Positions 1 through 5,949 of a stretch of DNA of 9,834 bases are shown here, in pieces. The notes beneath the pieces are model-generated. The model was given only the letters and a program-made list of their open reading frames with translations. It was not told the DNA's origin and did not search any database. How positions within the stretch are numbered: position 1 is the first letter of the stretch; every line of letters starts with the position of its first letter. The position numbers were made by a program, and so were the translations under genes. The stretch lies in the NCBI GenBank assembly GCA_004377275.1, contig SOIC01000002.1:1-9834 (forward strand), in the 5' to 3' direction. This DNA is from Dehalococcoidia bacterium. Lineage in GTDB: Bacteria > Chloroflexota > Dehalococcoidia > E44-bin15.

Positions 1-302
1 CGCTTATCTTTGACGCCACAAACCTGATCGAGCACCAGCGGGAGCACCTCTATCACATTGCCGACAGCGTGGGAGCGAGGTTGATTATAGTGCGTGTTGA
101 GGCACCCCCAGAATTGGTGCGCCAGCGACTCCAGGATCGCCTCTCTCGCCTCGATCCGGAGGACAAATCGGAGGCTGACTGGAGGGTTTATCGGCGGATG
201 AGCGCCGCGGCGCAGCGCATTCAACGAAACCACTTCGCTGTCGATACCTCTAGCGACATCACCCCGGTAATCGATAAGATTGCACGTGAGGTAAATCGTT
301 GA
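1..302 (+). CDS. AAA_33-type P-loop ATPase/kinase, C-terminal part (5' end outside window)
   Basis: The frame is open from the left edge (first full codon at 3) to TGA at 300-302, giving 99 visible residues. It begins LIFDATN, which resembles the second acidic motif of small P-loop kinases in the AAA_33/COG0645 group. An RL-Q-R-L-R lid-like segment (about residues 40-50) and a WRVYRRM element follow, as expected for the C-terminal half of that family. The Walker A motif must lie upstream of the window. An internal GTG at 69 is not a credible start, because the family-like sequence continues in frame upstream of it. The likely role is phosphotransfer to a small molecule, nucleotide or RNA end, but the substrate cannot be told. 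The next gene starts 113 bp downstream in the same direction. The family assignment is by motif memory and the specific function is unknown. Confidence 0.75.
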   Translation, partial: LIFDATNLIEHQREHLYHIADSVGARLIIVRVEAPPELVRQRLQDRLSRLDPEDKSEADWRVYRRMSAAAQRIQRNHFAVDTSSDITPVIDKIAREVNR

Positions 303-415
303 ATTTTGGGCGTTTCGGGACATTCATGAGAGGGCTGCTCCAGTAAAATTGGACTGATATCTTACTTGCAATCAGGTTCAAACAGGCGAAACCAACGAGG
401 AGGGCGAAAAAGGAG

Positions 416-1912
416 ATGGAGGTTAAGGTTGTATCAGGAGACATCACAGGGCTCCCCCTAGGTGCCATCATAGTGAATCTCTTTGAAGGGGTGAAAAACC
501 CCGGCGGGGCCACGGCAGCGGTGGATAAAGCCCTAGGCGGGCTGATTACCCAGCTCATCGCTGAGGGGGAGATTAAGGGGAAGCGCAACGAAATCACCCT
601 GATTCATAGTATGGGTAAGATCGCGCCGGAGAGGGTGGTCGTTGCTGGCTTGGGGAAGGAGGAGGAGATAACTCTCTCCGTGATTCGCGGGGTTGCTGCC
701 GAGGCCTGCCGCTTCCTAAGGAGGGTTGGCGCGACGCAGGTGGCGACCATTGCCCACGGCGCTGGCGTGGGTGGCATCGATGCTGAGAAATCGGCCCAGG
801 CGGTGACAGAGGGCGCTATGTTGGGTCTTTATACCTTCCGCAAGCACCAAACCAAGGAAGCGGAGGAGGGGGAGATTGAGCAGCTGCTCATCGTGGAACG
901 CGATGAGGAAAAGCTCGCTGCGCTGGAGCGGGGGTGCGCCGGGGGGCGAATAATGGCGGAGGCCACAAACCTCGCCCGTGATATGGCCAACGAGCCGGCC
1001 AACTACATGACCCCCACTCATATGGCGGAGGTGGCCCAAAGAGTCGCCGACGAGTGGGGGTTTGAGTGCCGCATCCTGGAGCAAGCAGATATGGAGCGGC
1101 TGGGGATGGGCGCCCTCCTGAGCGTGGCCCGGGGAAGCAGGCAGCCACCAAAGCTCATCCTCCTCAACTATAAAGGTGGCGATCCAGCAAAAAGCCCCTT
1201 GGGTCTTGTAGGCAAGGGGATAACCTTCGACTCCGGGGGTATCTCCATTAAGCCCTCAGAGGGGCTGGGGGACATGAAGGGGGACATGGCCGGCGGCGCT
1301 GCCGTTATCGCTGCCATGCGCGCCATCGGTGAGCTCAGGCCGAAGGTTAATGTCACCGCGCTCGTGCCGGCGACGGAGAACCTCCCCGACGGCGCAGCAC
1401 TCAAGCCGGGAGACATCGTACAGGCATCAAATGGCAAGACCATCGAGGTGGTGACCACCGATGCCGAGGGGCGGCTCATTCTGGCCGATGCCCTCTGTTA
1501 TGCTCGTAAGTTGGGGCTCTCCCCAGTGGTGGATGTTGCTACGCTGACCGGTGCCTGTCACATCGCGCTGGGCGACCTCTGCACCGGCGCCTTCGGCAAT
1601 AATCAGGAGCTCGTGGATAGGGTGATCAAGGCGGGTGAGGAAGCTGGAGAGTACATCTGGCAGATGCCTATGTATGAGGAGTATAAGGAGCAGAACAAGA
1701 GCGATATCGCCGACATCAAGAACTCCGCGGGCAGATGGGGGGGTGCGATCACTGGTGCTCAGTTCCTCGCCGAATTTGTTGAGGAGACACCCTGGGTTCA
1801 TCTGGATATTGCCGGCCCCTCCCACGCCGAGAAAGACCGAACCTACCTGGTGAAGGGGGCAACCGGTGTTGCGGTGAGAACCCTGGCCAATCTCATCCTG
1901 ACCCATGAATAG
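416..1912 (+). CDS. pepA: Leucyl aminopeptidase (peptidase family M17), cytosolic
   Basis: A 498-residue protein, the normal length for M17 aminopeptidases, which release N-terminal residues from peptides with two bound metal ions. Residues 1 to about 160 form the variable N-terminal domain and the rest is the catalytic domain. The metal and active-site residues are in place: K267 and D272 (GKGITFDSGG), K279, D290 (MKGDMAG), D349, E351 and R353 (TDAEGRL). Each sits three residues before its E. coli PepA counterpart. The family signature normally reads NTDAEGRL; here the first residue is Thr (T347). No signal peptide is visible, so it is cytosolic. The ATG at 416 has GAGGAGGG at 397-404, and also AGGAG directly abutting the start codon. 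The 3' end is followed by a spacer of almost 300 bp. Family identity is very secure; peptide preference is not known. Confidence 0.96.
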   Translation: MEVKVVSGDITGLPLGAIIVNLFEGVKNPGGATAAVDKALGGLITQLIAEGEIKGKRNEITLIHSMGKIAPERVVVAGLGKEEEITLSVIRGVAAEACRFLRRVGATQVATIAHGAGVGGIDAEKSAQAVTEGAMLGLYTFRKHQTKEAEEGEIEQLLIVERDEEKLAALERGCAGGRIMAEATNLARDMANEPANYMTPTHMAEVAQRVADEWGFECRILEQADMERLGMGALLSVARGSRQPPKLILLNYKGGDPAKSPLGLVGKGITFDSGGISIKPSEGLGDMKGDMAGGAAVIAAMRAIGELRPKVNVTALVPATENLPDGAALKPGDIVQASNGKTIEVVTTDAEGRLILADALCYARKLGLSPVVDVATLTGACHIALGDLCTGAFGNNQELVDRVIKAGEEAGEYIWQMPMYEEYKEQNKSDIADIKNSAGRWGGAITGAQFLAEFVEETPWVHLDIAGPSHAEKDRTYLVKGATGVAVRTLANLILTHE

Positions 1913-1916
1913 GGAT

Positions 1917-2110
1917 GAGACAGCCGAAAAATTTCGAACTATTTGTAAAGGTTTCACAAAAGGGGGATTTTCCTAAGAAAGCCCCGGTTCTAAAAAGCGC
2001 TTCGAAAAGTTCAAAAAAACTCGAAAAGGGTAGCAACCAAGTAGCCTGGATTGTCTTGTAGAGCCAGGTTAGTTTAAACGAGACAGACCGAAAAGTTCGA
2101 ATTTTTGAAC
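1917..2110 (+). repeat. Degenerate TTCGAA-containing repeat cluster
   Basis: The spacer after the aminopeptidase holds several related short motifs. A near-duplicate begins GAGACAG(A)CCGAAAA and runs into TTCGAA, at 1917-1938 and again at 2080-2101. Between them lie TTCGAAAAGTTC (2001-2012) and CTCGAAAAGGG (2020-2030), and GTTCGAATTTTTGAAC closes the array at 2095-2110. TTCGAA is itself a palindrome, so several copies could form small hairpins or bind a dimeric protein. No gene is convincing here: an ATG at 1905 opens only 23 codons and has no ribosome binding site. The function is unknown. Confidence 0.5.
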
Positions 2111-2209
2111 ATTAAGCTACGTCAGAATGAACCCGTAGCATGCTCTGTAAAGCGAGCTTCCAAGTAGTAGAGCATATCGAATAGTACGAAAAAGAAGGAG
2201 GCTTCTAAA

Positions 2210-2863
2210 GTGAAGGTAAAATGGCTTGGTCACTCCGCTTTTTTGATTACCTCTGAGGAAGGGGTCAAGATCATTACTGACCCTTTCGAGCCCGGGACCT
2301 TTGGGGTTAATTATGGCAAAATAGAGGAGACGGCCGATATCGTGGTGGTCAGCCACGAGCACCCCGACCACAACTATGTAAAGGGTGTTCCTGGCAGCCC
2401 TCAGGTGATCCGTGGTGCCGGTGGACATCAAGCAAAAGGCATCGAGTTCACGGGGATAGCAAGCTATCACGATGATAGCGGCGGCAGCCAGCGGGGTCCC
2501 AATATCATGTTCTGCTTTACAGTGGATGGTGTAAGGTTATGTCACCTTGGCGACTTGGGGCATCAGCTTAGCGATAAGCAGCTCGCCGCTATCGGTGAGG
2601 TTGATGTCCTGCTCACCCCGATGGCCGGTAACTTTACCCTTGACCCTGCTGGAGCCCATCGAGTCGCCGATCAAGTTCAGCCCCGCGTGGTTATCCCCAT
2701 GCACTATCAAACGGACAAGTGCCTCACTTTCCCCGTAAGCGATGTCGAGCCTTTCCTGGCCAACAAGGCCAATGTGAAGCGGATTGACGCCTCCGAGGTG
2801 GAGTTTAAACCCGGTCAGCTCCCAGTGGCCACAGAGATCGTGGTGCTCAAGCACGCTCTATAG
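2210..2863 (+). CDS. MBL-fold metal-dependent hydrolase, UlaG-like/UPF0173 type
   Basis: A 217-residue single-domain protein. The metallo-beta-lactamase fold is shown by the metal motif HEHPDH (H49, H51, D53, H54), a further His at 87, a GD motif at 114-115 (CHLGDLGH) and H165 (IPMHY). These are the usual ligands for two metals. The opening MKVKWLGHSAF is typical of the UlaG-like/UPF0173 subgroup (Lactamase_B_3). The start is GTG at 2210, supported by AGGAGG at 2196-2201 with 8-nt spacing; no better start is seen. No signal peptide or membrane segment is present, so it is a cytosolic hydrolase. The substrate is unknown; relatives include the lactonase UlaG and many uncharacterised proteins. 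It is separated on both sides by long repeat-rich spacers, so it is probably transcribed alone. Confidence 0.92.
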   Translation: MKVKWLGHSAFLITSEEGVKIITDPFEPGTFGVNYGKIEETADIVVVSHEHPDHNYVKGVPGSPQVIRGAGGHQAKGIEFTGIASYHDDSGGSQRGPNIMFCFTVDGVRLCHLGDLGHQLSDKQLAAIGEVDVLLTPMAGNFTLDPAGAHRVADQVQPRVVIPMHYQTDKCLTFPVSDVEPFLANKANVKRIDASEVEFKPGQLPVATEIVVLKHAL

Positions 2864-2958
2864 CGAGATTCGCTACATCCCCACCCCACAGCGTCACCGC
2901 TAGGCCCCTAAGGGGGTGTCCAGAGGGGGCTCTCCTCTGGCAGAGGTCTCCCCCACCC

Positions 2959-3002
2959 GGGCCGAAGTGTTGGCCAACCTGGGCCGAAGCGTCGGCCGAC
3001 CT
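2959..3002. repeat. Two-copy 22-bp tandem repeat, GC-rich
   Basis: Positions 2959-2980 and 2981-3002 are two adjacent 22-nt units, each starting GGGCCGAAG and ending in CCT. They differ at 3 of 22 positions by direct comparison (T/C, T/C, A/G). Each unit contains a GGCC-type dyad. The flanks are also complementary: CCGGGCCGAAG at 2957-2967 is nearly the reverse complement of the CTCGGCCCCGG stretch near 3010-3019. The whole block could therefore fold into one long imperfect hairpin. No protein is supported. Confidence 0.6.
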
Positions 3003-3055
3003 GACGGCCTCGGCCCCGGGGCAGAAATACATCTCAAGGGCAGGTGGGATAAGAT

Positions 3056-3108
3056 GAGATTGCTTCCTCTTCACCTTCGGCTCGGAGCTTCACTTCACTC
3101 GCAGTGAC
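3056..3108. repeat. Dispersed-repeat-like element (GAGATTGCTTC ... TCGCAGTGAC)
   Basis: The stretch begins GAGATTGCTTC (3056-3066) and ends TCGCAGTGAC (3099-3108), with an internal CTTCGGCTCGGAG. Elements with these ends and a variable middle are, from memory, scattered through many environmental bacterial genomes, including Chloroflexota, and often create spurious short ORFs. Only one copy is seen in this window, so repetition is not shown here. It is probably a non-autonomous extragenic element. Confidence 0.45.
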
Positions 3109-3126
3109 GGCACGGAGTGCTACCAA

Positions 3127-3143
3127 TCCCGATCTATCGGGGA
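3127..3143. repeat. CCCGAT..ATCGGG palindrome, copy 1
   Basis: CCCGATCTATCGGG (3128-3141) has 6-bp arms around a 2-nt centre. It is the same design as the two palindromes at 9487-9502 and 9512-9530, more than 6 kb away. Three copies in intergenic DNA point to an extragenic palindromic repeat family rather than a gene-specific operator. Confidence 0.5.
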
Positions 3144-3273
3144 CGGAGAGGGGGTGATGTGTCACTGACCATGTGGACGAGTACACCCTGTGGCTAGTGG
3201 GAAAGGTTTATGGTATCATAGCTATAGCTCGCTTCTCTGTAGATTATGTAAAATGCAGTTACCCTTAGCATGA

Positions 3274-3280
3274 GAGGAAG
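3274..3280 (+). promoter_or_regulatory. Ribosome binding site deciding the start of the first GT2 gene
   Basis: GAGGAAG ends 4 nt before ATG 3285. The alternative in-frame ATG at 3270 lies upstream of this site and has no Shine-Dalgarno sequence of its own. The site therefore supports 3285 and a protein starting MKEVSIIFPALNEEE, which also matches how this family usually begins. Confidence 0.6.
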
Positions 3281-3284
3281 TGCG

Positions 3285-3965
3285 ATGAAAGAGGTCTCCA
3301 TAATCTTCCCAGCGCTGAATGAGGAGGAGACGATCGGAAAAATAATCGATGAGGTGCCTATAGAGGAGATAGAAGGGAGGGGTTATCGGGCCGAGATCAT
3401 CGTCGTTGATAATGGGAGCACTGATAAGACCAGGGAGATCGCTGAAGCAAAGGGGGCACGGGTAATCACCGAACCAAACAGAGGGAAAGGCAGGGCGATC
3501 AGGACAGCCTTCGAAGCGGTCAGTGGTGATTTCGTATTCATGATAGATGCCGACTTCACCTATCCTGCTACTTATGTCCCTCGAATGCTAGAGTTCTTGG
3601 AGGGGGGATACGATGTTGTGCTGGGATCCCGGCTCAAGGGGCAGAGGGAACAGGGGGCGATGAGCCGGTTGAATATGGTAGGCAACCATCTACTTGCTTT
3701 ACTGGCCAATTTCTTATACCGAACAGGGGTAAGCGACCCCTGCACTGGTTACTGGGGTTTCAGGGGAGAAGTATTAAAGAGCTTGAAGCTAGATGCTGTG
3801 GGATTCGAGCTTGAAGCCAACATGTTAGCAGAGATCGCCAGGAAAGGTTACCGAATAGCGGAGATACCCATTCTCTACCGGAGAAGGCCGAATCAGGCCA
3901 AGCTCGGCTCGCTGAAAGACGGATTCAAGATAGGGCAAACGCTTATCAGGAAGAGGTTTCGATGA
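3285..3965 (+). CDS. Family 2 glycosyltransferase, DPM1-like (polyprenyl-phosphate sugar synthase type)
   Basis: A 226-residue GT-A fold enzyme of the dolichyl/polyprenyl-phosphate sugar synthase type. Such enzymes move a sugar from a nucleotide donor to a lipid phosphate at the cytoplasmic face of the membrane. Motifs in order: PALNEEE (9-15), VDNGSTDKT (41-49), the metal-binding DAD (88-90), GSR (114-116), DPCTGYWGFR (151-160), GFELEANML (174-182) and a basic YRRRP near 198-202. The protein ends there with no C-terminal membrane helices, unlike the longer DPM variants. The start at 3285 is chosen over ATG 3270 because GAGGAAG lies just upstream of it. It is the first gene of the glycan locus; the next GT2 starts 33 bp after its stop, so they are likely co-transcribed. 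Donor sugar and lipid acceptor are not determinable from sequence. Confidence 0.9.
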   Translation: MKEVSIIFPALNEEETIGKIIDEVPIEEIEGRGYRAEIIVVDNGSTDKTREIAEAKGARVITEPNRGKGRAIRTAFEAVSGDFVFMIDADFTYPATYVPRMLEFLEGGYDVVLGSRLKGQREQGAMSRLNMVGNHLLALLANFLYRTGVSDPCTGYWGFRGEVLKSLKLDAVGFELEANMLAEIARKGYRIAEIPILYRRRPNQAKLGSLKDGFKIGQTLIRKRFR

Positions 3966-3998
3966 GGGCATGGGTATCGGCAAAAGGATGAGGCCATC

Positions 3999-4964
3999 AT
4001 GTTTGTATCCATTGTAGTACCTACTCATAGCCTAGACAACTTCCAGAATCTAATAGATACTGTTGACAGCCTGCTGAATCAGACTCATAAAGAAATGGAG
4101 ATTATCGTAGTAGTTGACGGAAACCAGGAACTATACGAAAGGCTCGTGAAAGTCTACGATGTCCAGGCGAATATCAAGACTGTTGGTATTAGTGAGAATG
4201 TGGGTGTCTCCGCGGCCAGAAACGCAGGCATTAGAGCGGCAAAGGGCGATGCCATCGCTTTTATCGATGACGATGCAGTCGCTGAGACAAGGTGGTTAGA
4301 GAACGTTGTTGCTACCCATGATAAGTTTGATGCTGTCGCGGTAGCTGGTAAGATATTGCCTGTGTGGGTCTCTGGCAAACCTGATTATTTTCCTGAAGAG
4401 CTATACTGGCTGGTTGGCGTTACCGAAAAGGGATTCGCCCGGGAAGAAATTACTGAGATCCGCAACGCTTACGCGCCAAACATGAGCTTTAAGAGGGAGG
4501 TCTTCGAGAAAATAGGCCTATTGAATGAAAGACTGGGCTTTGCTAGAAGAGGAACATCCTATGTCCAGGGGTCCGAAGCGGAGTTTGCGTTGCGAGTGAG
4601 GGCCGAGTTAGGCCGGGGAGTCATATATAACCCTGAGGCCATAGTATACCATAAAATCCCCCCCTCGAAGGGAAAGGTCGGTATGATACTCAAACGCTCT
4701 TTCTACCAAGGATACTCCAAGGCATTGCTGCGCAGCATAAGCTCTGCCTCACAACCCATTGCCACCGAGAGGGCATACTTGCGAGACCTGCTCCTCAAAT
4801 ATATCCCACAAAGGATGGGCAAGGTATTTCGAGGGTCTGATTCTATAGCGGAGCTAAAGAAAGTTTCAATTTTGGTCGCCTCTGTCTGCGCAGTGGGTTT
4901 GGGTTTTATCTTTGAAATCGTTAAACTAATGCTAACTCCAAAAAGAGGGCTGGAAGAGCAGTAG
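3999..4964 (+). CDS. Family 2 glycosyltransferase with C-terminal membrane helix
   Basis: A 321-residue GT2 enzyme. It shows a canonical start (FVSIVVPTHS, 2-11), VVVDGN (37-42), NVGVSAARNAGI (67-78) and an acidic FIDDD metal site (88-92). An acceptor-region motif APNMSFKRE (159-166) and the E-x-E of GSEAEFALRV (191-200), the likely catalytic-base region, follow. Residues 289-313 form a hydrophobic helix followed by a basic tail (TPKRG), anchoring the enzyme to the inner face of the membrane. The FIDDDA pattern and layout recall the archaeal AglG/AglI-type transferases acting on lipid-linked sugars; this is resemblance only. A weak ribosome site (GATGAGG, 3987-3993) precedes ATG 3999. The dehydrogenase-like gene starts 35 bp after its stop. 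It is probably an operon partner in building a surface glycan. Confidence 0.9.
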   Translation: MFVSIVVPTHSLDNFQNLIDTVDSLLNQTHKEMEIIVVVDGNQELYERLVKVYDVQANIKTVGISENVGVSAARNAGIRAAKGDAIAFIDDDAVAETRWLENVVATHDKFDAVAVAGKILPVWVSGKPDYFPEELYWLVGVTEKGFAREEITEIRNAYAPNMSFKREVFEKIGLLNERLGFARRGTSYVQGSEAEFALRVRAELGRGVIYNPEAIVYHKIPPSKGKVGMILKRSFYQGYSKALLRSISSASQPIATERAYLRDLLLKYIPQRMGKVFRGSDSIAELKKVSILVASVCAVGLGFIFEIVKLMLTPKRGLEEQ

Positions 4965-4999
4965 CCACGCTCGACAGGTGAACTCTGATAGGAGGTTGT

Positions 5000-5743
5000 A
5001 TGAAGATATCCATAATTGGGGCCGGGGTAGTGGGTACGGCAACAGCCGACTGCTTCCTCAGATTTGGGCACTCCGTCATCTGCGTTGACATGAGCACGGA
5101 GAGGCTAAAGGCGCTTATAACTGAGGGCTTCGACGTCTCCGAAAAGGCTGCAGATGCCGATGTTCACTTTATTTGCACCCCGGACTCCGCCGTTGATGAC
5201 ACCCTCGCTATGTTGAGGGATGTAGCCGGCCTTGCCGTAATAAGAAGCACCGTCGCCCCAGGCACAACCCAGAGATTGATGAAAAAGCATAGCCGCCACA
5301 TCTGTTTTGTTCCTGAGTTTCTGCGAGCGGCCACTGCTCTTCAAGATGAAGTGAATCCTTGGCGGGTAGTCGTTGGAGAATGTTGCACCACTCATGGCAA
5401 ATTCCTTGAGGAACTCTATGGGCCCATACTGTCCCCTATTGTAAGGGTGGATCCAACGACAGCCGAGATGGCTAAGCTTACTTGTAATGCCTACCTGGCC
5501 ATGCTCATCTCATACTTCAACGAGATTCATGAGATTTGTGACCGAGTCGGGGTCAATTCTCATGAAGTAGGCAAGATCGCCTCTATGGACCCCAGGATAA
5601 GCACTTACGGAGCGACGCAACACTCAAAACCTTACAGGGGGGCGTGCCTGCCCAAGGACATAAGAATGCTGATAAGCTTTTCCCAGGCTGCTGGAGTGAA
5701 TCCTATCCTGCTTAAGGCGGTGGAAAAGATCAACGAGAAATGA
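5000..5743 (+). CDS. Short UDP-glucose/GDP-mannose dehydrogenase family protein lacking the C-terminal domain
   Basis: A 247-residue member of the nucleotide-sugar 6-dehydrogenase family, which oxidises UDP-hexoses to uronic acids with two NAD+. Full-length enzymes have about 390-450 residues in three parts. Here the NAD domain is present but compact: GAGVVG at 7-12, and STVAPGT at 83-89. The central domain follows: PEFLR at 105-109, and EMAKLTCNAYLAMLISYFNE at 156-175 with K159 and N163. The catalytic loop GACLPKD (214-220) keeps the nucleophile C216, K219 and D220. The protein stops about 27 residues later, so the C-terminal nucleotide-sugar-binding domain is missing. The residue after PEFLR, normally Glu, is Ala110. 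A strong AGGAGG (4990-4995) precedes ATG 5000. The stop overlaps a small ORF (ATGA). It could be a genuine short-form enzyme or a truncated, partly inactive relic. Family membership is secure and activity is uncertain. Confidence 0.85.
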   Translation: MKISIIGAGVVGTATADCFLRFGHSVICVDMSTERLKALITEGFDVSEKAADADVHFICTPDSAVDDTLAMLRDVAGLAVIRSTVAPGTTQRLMKKHSRHICFVPEFLRAATALQDEVNPWRVVVGECCTTHGKFLEELYGPILSPIVRVDPTTAEMAKLTCNAYLAMLISYFNEIHEICDRVGVNSHEVGKIASMDPRISTYGATQHSKPYRGACLPKDIRMLISFSQAAGVNPILLKAVEKINEK

Positions 5744-5874
5744 ATGCAGCGTTAACGCGTTACCCGACCCTCAGATCCCGTAGGGAGGTCCATTATCTCC
5801 CTCCCCAGCGCACTGGGGACGACACCGCCAGGCAATATGAAGCCATCCTAGATATGCTGGTCTCTAAGAAATGA
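5740..5874 (+). CDS. Small ORF of 44 codons overlapping the dehydrogenase stop; real small gene or gene remnant
   Basis: ATG 5740-5742 overlaps the preceding TGA as ATGA, an arrangement typical of translational coupling, and the frame stays open to TGA 5872-5874. The predicted 44-residue product is basic at first (RYPTLRSRREVHYL, 7-20). It ends in a helix-like segment, DDTARQYEAILDMLVSKK (27-44), which reads like the C-terminus of a larger enzyme, perhaps a sugar transferase. I cannot assign a family. The DNA also folds into two hairpins (5782-5818) and carries TAACGCGTTA (5753-5762), so the reading frame might be coincidental. Options are a small coupled protein, the tail of a decayed gene fused behind the dehydrogenase, or non-coding leader DNA. 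Confidence 0.35.
   Translation: MNAALTRYPTLRSRREVHYLPPQRTGDDTARQYEAILDMLVSKK
5782..5818 (+). other. Two adjacent stem-loops between dehydrogenase and methyltransferase genes
   Basis: AGGGAG (5782-5787) pairs with CTCCCT (5797-5802), and CCCCAG (5803-5808) pairs with CTGGGG (5813-5818) around CGCA. No T-run follows, so this is not a standard intrinsic terminator. It may slow transcription or protect an mRNA end in the 206-bp gap before the methyltransferase. Confidence 0.4.
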
Positions 5875-5934
5875 GCTATGGACTCAGCGCTTCCTCAGCA
5901 CGAATAGAGCATATTGCACAAGATTAAGGAGATT

Positions 5935-5941
5935 GGAAGAG
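5935..5941 (+). promoter_or_regulatory. Ribosome binding site favouring ATG 5950 for the first methyltransferase
   Basis: GGAAGAG ends 8 nt before ATG 5950. The only alternative upstream start in frame, TTG 5914, lies right after an in-frame TAG (5905-5907) and has no recognisable Shine-Dalgarno sequence. This favours 5950, though not decisively. Confidence 0.4.
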
Positions 5942-5949
5942 CTCAGGCG

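Larger units (their letters stand above)
2864..3284. other. Gene-free, repeat-rich spacer between housekeeping genes and glycan locus
   Basis: This stretch of about 420 bp has no convincing gene on either strand. The left half is very GC-rich and contains hairpins: CCCCT/AGGGG at 2905-2915, and CCAGAGG/CCTCTGG at 2920-2940. It also holds a 22-bp tandem repeat, a dispersed-type repeat and a CCCGAT palindrome, each listed separately. A small dyad GTGA/TCAC lies at 3154-3165. The last 80 bp turn AT-richer and presumably hold the promoter of the glycan genes, but no convincing -35/-10 pair could be assigned. It marks the change from housekeeping to accessory gene content. Confidence 0.6.

Noticed and set aside
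716..1151. Long minus-strand ORFs inside the aminopeptidase gene
   Set aside because: They lie opposite a clearly functional gene in GC-rich DNA and show no recognisable motifs, so they are shadow frames.
1427..1957. Minus-strand 176-codon ORF overlapping the aminopeptidase 3' end
   Set aside because: Almost wholly antisense to conserved catalytic sequence, with no family-like motif; an artefact.
1905..1976. 23-codon ORF starting over the aminopeptidase stop
   Set aside because: No ribosome binding site, very short, and its bases belong to the TTCGAA repeat; not supported as a gene.
2051..2078. TTGTCT ... TTTAAA as a promoter for the MBL hydrolase
   Set aside because: The spacing is acceptable but both boxes match consensus poorly; too weak to annotate.
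2916..3107. Plus-strand 63-codon ORF in the spacer
   Set aside because: It is built from the tandem repeat and the dispersed-repeat-like element, a known source of spurious ORFs.
2864..3284. CRISPR array or phage attachment site
   Set aside because: Only two tandem units with no spacers, no cas genes, no integrase and no tRNA nearby.
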